Origin: Apostichopus parvimensis | Taxonomy: Eukaryota; Echinodermata; Holothuroidea; Aspidochirotida; Stichopodidae | Length of the DNA: 40,112 nucleotides | Reading direction: 5' to 3' | Assembly: GCA_000934455.1 (NCBI GenBank) | Contig: KN888470.1 | Location: forward strand, 3,335 to 43,446 | Shown: piece after piece, positions 1 through 10,400 of the stretch | How the letters are laid out: each line of letters starts with the position of its first letter | Numbering within the stretch: position 1 is the stretch's first letter | Notes under the pieces: model-generated | The model's input: the letters and a program-made list of their open reading frames with translations, nothing else | What the model was told of the DNA's origin: nothing | Database searches by the model: none | Program-made: the position numbers and the translations under genes

Positions 1-440
1 CAAAGCAGATTGCCCAACCCTAGAGGTCAGTATGAATATTCAGTAGGTCATTGGCAACGTTAGCATCTGTTGGAGATGGGTTGTTCATGATGGAGTCATA
101 ATGAATACAATTATACATTACCTGAGGGTTTCAAACCCATTGTGGTCGATTGACTGTGTCAGATTCCAATGCAAAGAGGTCTCTCATATCATCTGTAGGA
201 TTGACCAAGGACATTCACGTAGCAGCTCGACAACTGACATTTTGAATATTTGTTTCATTTCAATCTTCAAATTGTGATGGTGTAAATGTTATGCTTTCAT
301 TATCCATGGAAGTTTAGGTTGGTGGATTAAACAAACCTCTTTGTAGGACAAAAAAGTTTCTTCAACTGTTTAAAGTTTCTGTTAACACCACATTATGAAC
401 ATAATGTTCACTTTGTTTAGTACGCTTTGACACGTTGGGG

Positions 441-925
441 TATTGTTACCATCAAATCAGTAGTAGTCATGTGATACAACAGCCAGTAGTAGGTGAGATG
501 CTGAATGCCATCTTTGAGAATGTGGCTAGTGGCTACCAAGAAATATAAAGTAGGACAATGTATTGATACCATCAAATCAGTAGTAATTATGTGATACAAC
601 AGCCATTAGTAGGTGAGATGCTGAATGCCATCTTTGAGAATGTGGCTAGTGGCTACCAAGAAATATAAAGTAGGACAATGTATTGTTACCATCAAATCAG
701 TAGTAATTATGTGATACAACAGCCATTAGTAGGTGAGATGCTGAATGCCATCTTTGAGAATGTGGCTAGTGGCTACCAAGAAATATAAAGTAGGACAATG
801 TATTGATACCATCAAATCAGTAGTAGTCATGTGATACAGCAGCTAGTAGTAGGTGAGATGCTGAATGCTTCCTTTGAGAATGTGGCTACCAAGAAATAAA
901 AAGCAGGACTATGTATTGATACCAA
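441..925. repeat. 120 bp minisatellite, about 4 copies
   Basis: Units start at 441, 561, 681 and 801 with an exact 120 bp period. Each begins TATTG(A/T)TACCATCAAATCA. The second and third copies are nearly identical. The fourth has several substitutions and loses a few bases in its last third. A further diverged partial copy appears at 1073-1130 beyond an inserted segment. Open frames inside the array are products of the repeat. Confidence 0.95.
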
Positions 926-1072
926 ATCGGTATTGACGTTAAATGGATGTGTGCCGAGAGATTGGCTTCGGTCAGCTTGCAAGTCTATAAGCCTCCATGG
1001 CTTCTTTCGCGAGTTCCTGCTTGCGGGAAGATCACATATACATACATATACATACAAACATACATATATACA
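926..1072. repeat. Inserted GC-richer segment plus CATA microsatellite interrupting the minisatellite
   Basis: About 105 bp of noticeably higher GC content is followed by a CATA/TA-rich microsatellite at roughly 1033-1072. Sequence resembling the 120 bp unit resumes at about 1073. Both strands are open over part of the insert, but no protein family was recognised. It looks like a fragment of a dispersed repeat; its identity is unknown. Confidence 0.55.
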
Positions 1073-1311
1073 TACCATCTAATCAGTAATGGTCATGTGT
1101 CACATTCTGAAATCATTGGATCAGTCATTAGTGCATAAACAATAGAACATATTGGATTACCTGTAAACCTATTTGTAACTACTGAATACTCAATAGGAGA
1201 CAAACAGCTATTAGGACTACTAACATGAGCAGCATTTTGCCATGAAGTCATTCCATAGGATGTTAGTAATATAATAACAATAAATTATTCCTATTATTAT
1301 GATTACTACAG

Positions 1312-1420
1312 TCTCACACCAATCTAACAACCAATGACATCGTCATCAATAAGCTGACCCAGATTCTCTCTTACCTGCGACAAGGCCAGCGAAACAAGAA
1401 ACTAAAGAAGAAGGACAAAG
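1312..1420 (+). CDS. IK: IK exon w1
   Basis: Acceptor TACTACAG lies before 1312 and donor GTGAGA starts at 1421. It encodes 36 codons plus one base, starting SHTNLTTNDIVINKLTQ and ending KKKDK, the strongly conserved mid-region of RED. Confidence 0.95.
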
Positions 1421-4400
1421 GTGAGACTGACAGTGTCAGCTTCATTTCCAGAAAAGTTAACTTTTTTTCGCATGCTATGCTTTATTTCTCTCTTCAAACT
1501 GTGAGATGATAAACGTGATGGACCGGTGTGGAGAGAGGGATTAGTAGATTGATTTTGTTCGTTGTCATCCTCAATGGATGAACCAAATTTCAAAGACACA
1601 TCAGTGAATTTCTCGCCAATTGCTTTCAATTGTGAACTATTGATGGTTCTACACATTCTATCGGCCAATGTCAGTTTTTCCTTGTCAGCTACTGTACCTA
1701 GCTAAACAGGCTTAGGTTAGCATTGCTGTACCTTGAATGTCGAACCTTGGGCCATTTTCCTCTCCCCTGTCCAAGGTCCAGGTTCAGTTATTCATTTCTT
1801 AGACTGTGACAGAGTCAAGGATAGATTTTCATGCGTAGCTTGCTTTATATTTGGGACAAGGCAAAAAAATAATATCATTTTTTTTTGGTTCAAATTAGTT
1901 ATTGTCTAAAATCACAAAGTTCTTTCTTCCTCCTCGTCTTACTGTGTAGTACAATGCAATTGCTTTAGCTATCTAGATTGTTCATTTTAACTGTACATCC
2001 TGTAGCAAAGAAGTGACTAATAGAGTAATAACCTGCTCGATCTTGATAAACAGAAAATTTCTTATTTCCATTATTTTCAGGTAAAATGAAGGAGGACAAA
2101 GCTGCACCAACTGAAGATAAGTAAGGACTCTTTGCATTCCTTTCATTGTGGTTAATATATGTAAACATTTTTGTAATTACTGAACTAACTTTTGTGTTTT
2201 GGGGAAAAACAAAAGATCTGATGTTGCATTTGTCTTCAAAAGACGGCAATGATGATGGTATTTGCAGACATGTGACATGTAAACTGGAACAAGTACAGAA
2301 TCTGGTAACATTTTCATCTGTTGTGAGAAAAATACCATTAGTTTAATATTTTAGAGGAAGTGACATCACATGGAGCAATATATCGATAGATATGTATGAC
2401 TGTCTGACAGTAATGAAAAATATTTATAACTTTGTATTTGAGCATTCCAACATTTTTCTTATTCTATCAAGTTCATCAATTTCTCCACAGAAGATGGATT
2501 AACATTTCTCATGTACCTCAAAATGGTATATGAATCAACATTTAGAGGTCAACTTTTGTTGTGAATATTATCTCTAATCCTGCAACGAAAGGAGCACCAA
2601 AATCGAATGTAATCGACTTGCTTTAAGTTCAGAACAGAAGTAATTTATCTTCATGACAACTATGATTTTTGGAAAGAAAATCAAACTATCAACACCTTTT
2701 TCATACTCATTCAGCATTGCAAGAAAATGCCTCATTTGCAAATTAAAAACTCTGAGCTAATTTTCTTAAAGTAGATCTGCTACCAACTGATTACACCTGT
2801 TTCAAAATTTGTTTAGTTTCTTTGAAAAATGAGCAAATATTTCACTTGAATGATGTAAGGTCAGAAGAAAAACAAACAGCAGTTTAGTATCTTATTCATG
2901 ATTTTGTCATTTAGCCTCTGAAGAAGATCCTGCTAGGATCGAAACGTCAGCCCAACTTACTTTTACACATTCTCTTACACAGGCTCTCTAGTGGATAAGC
3001 TGTTGGCTAACAACTTGATATTATTTTAGTATCTTATTTGACACAGTCATAATTCCTGGTGTAATTTAGGCTTCGTATTTACTATCCAGCATATTTGGTG
3101 ATATCGGAAGCTACGTCCCTGATTTTACCAAGAAGTCTGGCAAAGAGAAGGACAGGTCCAGGGACCAGGACCGATCACGGGACAGACGAAGAGACGACGA
3201 GAGACGGAGAGAGAACAGGGACAACAGGGACAACAGGGAGAGAGACAGGAAACCAAGAAGCTACTTTGAGAAACCAAAAGGAGAAGAAGAAGATGTAAAT
3301 CATAAACAACTTCTTCTTAGAATATCAAACCGAGTTTGCAACCATTTTCAAATATATTTTTCTTCATTATATCTTGACATACATTCATGTGGTATTTTAT
3401 ACAAGCAGTAGAAGTTTAACTCATACATGGTTGCTTTAATACACATTTAAGAATGATCTGAAACGTTAATGTAACAAGGTTATACTGATTTACAATAGGT
3501 CATTTAGGCTAGCGCATTACTTATAATGACAGGGTTAAATCAGCTTACACATGGTCATACTTTTAATGAATCCATGATTAGTATTAATTAGCAAGATAAA
3601 TACCATTTATTTGTCTTGATATCGGTCTTCACCCTGTATTCTTTGTACATTAAACCATGGTTTGCACCTTCTTTCTTTGTACATTAAACCGTGGTGTGTC
3701 TTATCTTGCAGCCGATGGATGTACAGGGTCCTTCTGGTTCATCCAGTGAGTTTGTAAAGAAGATCACAGAGAAGTACACTAGTAAGGTAATCATCTTAAA
3801 TATGGAACAAGTTTGCTTACTTCAAGGGAATTGCAGGGCATTAAGTAACCAAACTTTATCCACTTGAGACGTTTGGTTTTTATTTGAAATGTTGAATTGA
3901 TCTGTTATCTCAGAATATGTTTGTTCCTTTTGAGTGGGAGTTTTTGATAGAATTGAATTTGGAAAGATTTAATACGTATGATTACACTTACTAATGACAA
4001 ACGCAAGTTTTGACAATTTTCTCTGATCTTAAACATTTATTGTATTAAGTAGGTATGTGTACTAGGCAGGTCTTTATGTTATCAAGAGTGAGCATTTGTC
4101 AGAGTTTGTGCTCTGCATATTCATGGAATGAAACAAATTCACTGTTTTATTCTTGTAGAGCTCGACAAATAACATTTATGGATATGACAAAGAAAAGAGA
4201 AAAGATGGAGAAAGTGGATATAACTTTTCAATGGTTTGTCAGTGCAATTAGCAACACACATTTCAAAGAAATAACATTGCCGAGACGATCCCATTAATTC
4301 ATAGATTTATTTTTATCTCAATAAATACTAAAACTACATTAAGATATTGCCATAGTGGATGGCACTGCTTAGTTTATTTGACAAGATGATCTTTATCTTT

Positions 4401-7400
4401 ATCAATGGCAACCGTAAGTAAGTGTTTCTTCCTATCCTCGTAGGTGCCAGAGCAACCTGTCCAGGAAGAGCGCTTTGCCGGAACACTAACAAATGCTGAA
4501 CTCAAATATCCTTTGACTTTCATTCATATGCAAAAAGGAGTTAGATTTGATATTGGCCATGGTCGGTACTCAGTTGTGAGAATAATTATGATATGTCAGG
4601 TCATGATACAATTTATTATGTGCTATCATGATTAATGATGATATGTCAGTTCATGATACAGTGTATTATGTGCTACCATGATTAATGATGATTTGTCAGT
4701 TCATGATACAGTGTGTTATGTGCTATCATGATTAATGATGATATGCCAGGTCATGATACAGTGTGTTATGTGCTATCAGGATTAATGATGATATGCCAGG
4801 TCATGATACAGTGTGTTATGTGCTATCATGATTAATTCTATATTGTGGGGCACAATGGATTGAGGGCATGAAAGTCCAGTCCTACCAGAATCTTTTACGT
4901 AGGTGAACGGACATATTAACAAACATCATCCATAGATGTCATCAACAGATGGGCCAATAGCTGTCTTCAAACTTGGTACAGTTGGATACCCTACCTTTGA
5001 TCAGGAAGAAGTGAAGAATGCTAATACCATTGTGATATATTTGTAGTATATTGTTATTGAGATACCCTTTCGTTTGGGTTGTAGCAGCCCAGGTGATGTG
5101 TAGACAATTCATAACCACTTACTACTAGACAATTTTATTCGTATTTGTCATGATATAGCACATTTTGATCTGAACTAAATAACCACATTTAAGGTATCTT
5201 TGTACCATCTCTGAGCACAATAAGACCAACAGGCTTAATCCAAACTATGAACATTGAATATGATTGGCATCTATCGTCTTGTATCAGGCAAAGATCTGTG
5301 CAATTGTAAGGGATTTCACGAGAATAACATTAAAAAATTTGATCAAGCCTCTTAACATACCATATATATGTATTACAATTGTAGGAAGATAGTACATCTA
5401 ATCAGATATCCTTCAAAAGAAAAGGTTCTTGCATATGAATAATGTTGTAATATTTAGAGCCGAGAGATACATGTATTAATGGGCATGTTATACCCACCTG
5501 AACTCGTTACTGACTTCATGATCATATTTAGTAGTTTTGTTTGGTCACACTAATTTATAACACACAATCCCCCAATCTCTAAGTGAGTGTTGTCAGGGTC
5601 CCTGCACCTTTTAGATAATTTCATGATGGATCTAATGTGTAGGTTCATGTTCTTGCTATCAGAGTTCTCCAATTTTCAGCATACTCCTTTCTAAGATTCC
5701 TTAACTCGATATTTACAGCTGAGAAAAGAGAACGAGAAAAAGGGTAAGTTTAGTGTGAACTAGATAACTGTGTAATCTTGTAGAGGTTATGAAAGTGCAA
5801 CTGATGACTATTAAGTTGAGTTGGTTTTGCCATATTCCAACAGAAATTCCATTGCGATTGAAAATTGTTTTGTAAACGAAGTCATATAAGTGATGAATGG
5901 TATGGGATAGATCTAATCAACCTGGAAAACCTATGGTTGTGATGAGTTGCTCATAATGAACTCACAGCTGGTGTAATAATACAGCAGTTCAGTTCATTCA
6001 ACCAATGGTTGATCGGTTGCCAAATTATCAATCACATATTTCTGCACACTCAAACCACAGTCTTTTTGTTAATGTGGGGATAGTTGTGAAGGTAGTTGTG
6101 TGAATTTGTTTATATATTCGGTAATTGTTATAAATCAGTGTGAGAGAAACTTCTCAAAATTAAACTCATAATTTGCTTCTGATTTCAGCATTGCCCTCCA
6201 AGGAGCCAGCCGCCCACATGGAAAGTCACGAGGTGCTAAGATAGACAGTTACATGGAATGCTATCCAGGGTAAGAAAGAATGGACTCAAAACACGTTTTT
6301 CACCAAGTGGTTCATATTTTGAACTGCTGGGGGATGGGGTATAGTTTATGTTAGCTTAAGTATGGTAGTTGACAAGAGTTCACCATTGTGAGTAGTATTT
6401 AGCTTCGTATTTCAGTTACAGAACACTTCATGAAACAGCTACCAGTCTGTCTGTCTCAGAGATTTCTGCAAGAAGTAACTCCCCTTCCCAACTCTGTTAT
6501 ATTGAAATCCAAAGGTTTGACAGAAAGACTAAAGAAGCACTTTTATCTGTGTCATAAAATATGTATAGTCTGGTTACAGTTTGACTATGCTATTAAAGAG
6601 TATATCTATTGCGATGTTCTTGCTCCACAATGGTATCTATATTGGTAGCAGCCTGTGTCCAAATTCTTATATGCAAAGTGGTCTGAATGACTAGTTATGT
6701 ATTTACTAGGGATGCTGGTATGGACTGTATTTCTTCATGCTCTACAAAGATAGAATCTTTACCAGTAAATAATATGGTAGCAGCCTATGTATCAATTCTT
6801 ATTTGCAAAATCGACTAGGCATACAGGCCTCAACATTAAGGCTGTTTATTGGTTAAATTGAAGTTGGTTTTGGCAATTGCCAGTAGAAAAAAACAAGGCA
6901 TTTGTCTGTGAGTGGAAATTGAGAACTTAAACACATGGTAAGTCGATTAACAACTGTCAGTCAAAAACTTAACATGATATCTGTAGCTTACATAAGCCCT
7001 GTATTTACTGCTTATAATCAGCAAACATACTAAGGCTGCTCTCAAAATCCTTTACAGTAACTGATGTGAGTTGTAACCCAGGAAAATGCCTGTGAGGGAG
7101 AGCTTGATTTTAGCCAGTACATCTTTTAAGCACATTTTTAACAAGTGGCTTAAATTATGAAATTGTAGGCATTCCATACTCAAATTGGTCATTGAAGTCA
7201 TTCCATACGCAAATTGTAGGCATTCCATACTCAAATTGGAGGCATTCAAATTGGTCATTTCCAGTAATGATAGGACTCTTTGACAGATTTGGTGTTCTTG
7301 TTTTCCTGCAGAATCACAAAGTATTACTTTATTTATTTCAACAATTCAGCAATTGTCTACTGGTTATGTTGACAGCTGTTAAACAGAACTTGCCTTGGTA

Positions 7401-10400
7401 CCTATACACACTGTAACAGGAACATAAAGTGTCAAAGATTTAGAGCTGTTATCAATGGATGGACCTACATCAATTATTGCAGTGGTGTGAACAACATGTT
7501 GATACATCCGCAAGTGTTCTTCACACATTCAATATTCGTCTTGTGGCAACTGCAACACGCTGTCACCTCCAATGTACCCACCTCCTTCTTGCGAGGGGAA
7601 AACACTATTACGTAGGTGGGAACATTTTATTGTACCTATAAATAGATACCTGCCTCATTTCATCCTCTGCTTTATCCATCCTCTTAAAGGGCCATGGAGA
7701 CGGCTGATGCCTTGGAAGATTCTGATGAGGAAGCCGATTACTCAAAAATGGACATGGTATGTACTCTCTTTTGTTTTAATTAATTGTGTTGGTTTTGTCT
7801 CTTAGTTATTTTTTTATCAAGTATTTCAATACTTTGCGATATCTGAACATTTTTAAAATAAGATGGGTCTTGTTTATACTTATTGTCAATTACTCTTCTG
7901 ATGTGATTTTCTTATTCTTGATGTGAATTCATTTAGGTGATGACTTTTACATATCTGAAAATCCTACCTACATTGTCAATAGGTTGAAAGTATTCTAAAA
8001 AGAAAGATTAAGCAGACATTTAATGAATCTGATTTAAAGAAATCATTTTGGTATCTTGCATTTGAGATCAAATTCAAATGAACGATTATACGATTGTCTC
8101 TTATGATCAGCAACTTAAGGTGTGCAGGTTGTCACCAGTTGAAGAGAAAATCTTCTGTATGGTTTTTATCTATAAGTTGTTCTTGGGGATATGTCAGTTG
8201 TGTTTCCATCAAGGACTCTTATTCTAGCATTTAGTTCTGGGTTGTGAAAGTATGTTGAAAAGTGGTCAGAGGTTTGTTCAATTTGATTCATTTGTAAACG
8301 TTATTTCTCATTTTCAATAAATGATTAACATCAAGAAATGTCAATTACTGGTTGCTGAGACATTTTGAGTGGCAGGTATGAATTTTGAACATTGCTCTCG
8401 TTACAGGGTAATAAGAAAGGCCCTATTGGACGGTGGGACTTTGAAACAGCAGAAGAATACAGCACGTACATGAACCAGAAGGAAGCAATGCCAAAGTAAG
8501 ATTTACAGATCTATATAAATATATATATATGTTTGATTTGTTTTCGTTAATACCTTTCTTTCATGTTTTTATAAGCTGAATCGAAAACTAAAAGATGCAT
8601 TACATAGTTAAGTTCAGCATATTAGAATAGTGTGCTACTAGTACTACTATGTAGCAAATCTGAATTTGAAGTAATAAAAGTGAAAATAGCATGCTCCTAG
8701 CAGATATGTAGCAAATCTGAATTCATGAATACTTATAAAAGCATGCTACTAGCAGATATGTAGCAAATATGAAATCATGCATAGTTATAATAGCATGCTA
8801 CTAGCAGAAATGTAGCAAATATGAAATCATGAAAAGGTGAGATGGTATATTTAATGCTTAAAAGCAGTTGTTTGCTGATCACTACCAAACTTACATATCC
8901 ATTAATCAAGTTGATTTACTTTCAAGTAAAAAATGCATTTTTCAAATAAGTACTTTGAGATATTTCTTCTTCTTCTGTTTTAAGTTGTGACAGTATTTTT
9001 GCCTTTTGTCTGATTTATGCCAGCTTGGCTTGTCATGCCAACAAATTTATTAATGTAACATGTCTATATGTAAAGGTTTTTATTTATTTCTGATGCCAAT
9101 GCCAAATTTCTTTCATTTTATGTAGTAACATTGTAGCGATATGTGGTGATATGATATGATGGTGGAAGATTTTAGCTGTAGAAGGGTGGGGTGGGGTGGA
9201 TTGGGGGGGTTGGTGGAGTTGATGATAGGTTCACTGTTCCTAAGATCGGTAATGATGACTTCAAAATGTGCAACCAATAATCCGGAAGTTACAAGTACCT
9301 GCTGGTGTTGTTGGTCATTTCTGCAACTCTTACTTCCTGACAGGACAGGAAAAAGAGATCTCTACGCAGCTCTGATTATGTAATTAATCTTAAAATAAAT
9401 CCCTCGTCATAACCATTCTTGAGTCTTCTACTCAACTGTGATGACTGCCATTCCTAGAATTTGACAAAGATTTCAGACAAGGATAACTTCTGTTTACAGT
9501 TCAATCAGGGATAGTTGCACTTTCAGTTACGACGGTTTCCCTTATATTTTAGCAAGTATTTGGTTGAGCGCAGTGTTGAAAGCAACTTTCGTTTTCGTCT
9601 AGTTGTTATGATCTGATAAGTGATATCCCATGGGTCATTGACAGACTCTGTATGTTGATGATGTAAGTAGAAAAGCCATTAATGGCCATTAATGAAGACA
9701 TGGTTTTTTATTCTCGTTTTAATTGCCTATTCAGTTTTCCATGATTCATTTTCTTATTTATATATATGAGAAAGCTGAATTTCTCTCAAACTCCCTTCCC
9801 TGCTGCTCTGTGGCTTCCATTGATTGAGAATGGGGAATGATCTCTGGTTACATGGTATTGAATGCTCTGTGGCTTCTGACTGGTGTCCCCATCATAGAAA
9901 TGGTTATACAGTGGGATCACCACCAACTAAGGTCTAGGAAACAAAGTTGGAAGAGCATAGGACTTGTAACCCAGAGGTCACTGGTTTGAATGCCCTTCTG
10001 GTTACAAATTTCTGCGTTCTTGATAAGTGAAGAAGTAGATGGGGTGGGTTAGGAGGGAAGGAGTTGGGGTGGGTGGGGGGGTTGAGGGTGGAAGGAGTTT
10101 GGAAGATTGGAAGACAAGTTAAGAAATTATTTCAAGTTTGTGAGATACAAATTGCAGAATTATCTAACCCAAGTTCTGTCCTCAACCTGTCTTTTTCAAG
10201 TACATTTTCTATTCTCTCATACTCATGTTTTTGTACTACTGCATGTATTTAGGAAATGTTGTTAGTACTTTCTTATATGCTTCTACCGAGACCTACCAGC
10301 ACTAAGTACTTTATGGCTCCATTTTTTGCCTCACAGAGCTGCTTTCCAGTTTGGCATAAAGATGTCGGAGGGGCGTAAAACTAGAAGAATGTTTACCGAG

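Larger units (their letters stand above)
1..1311 (+). other. IK intron (partial), upstream of first visible exon
   Basis: No coding exon was recognised here. The residues expected just upstream of the first visible exon in RED proteins were looked for and not found, so this is probably the 3' part of a longer intron. It contains a 120 bp minisatellite and a GC-richer inserted segment, listed separately. It ends in an acceptor, TTACTACAG, at 1303-1311. Confidence 0.6.
8496..10336 (+). other. IK: IK intron between w9 and w10
   Basis: A GT-AG intron of 1841 bp. It holds the 52 bp minisatellite, G-rich stretches at about 9185-9220 and 10038-10100, and a tRNA-derived SINE-like fragment near 9921-10010. 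No other exon was recognised. Confidence 0.8.

Noticed and set aside
441..925. Regular repeats that might suggest a CRISPR-like array
   Set aside because: Units are contiguous 120 bp tandem copies with no unique spacers, in animal DNA.
3459..3480. A further GAAACGTT motif that might be another hammerhead copy
   Set aside because: There is no CUGANGA box or stem II in front of it.
4444..4635. A 63-codon open frame starting in IK exon w5
   Set aside because: Only its first 62 bases are coding; the rest runs through the AT donor into the 50 bp minisatellite and has no family match.
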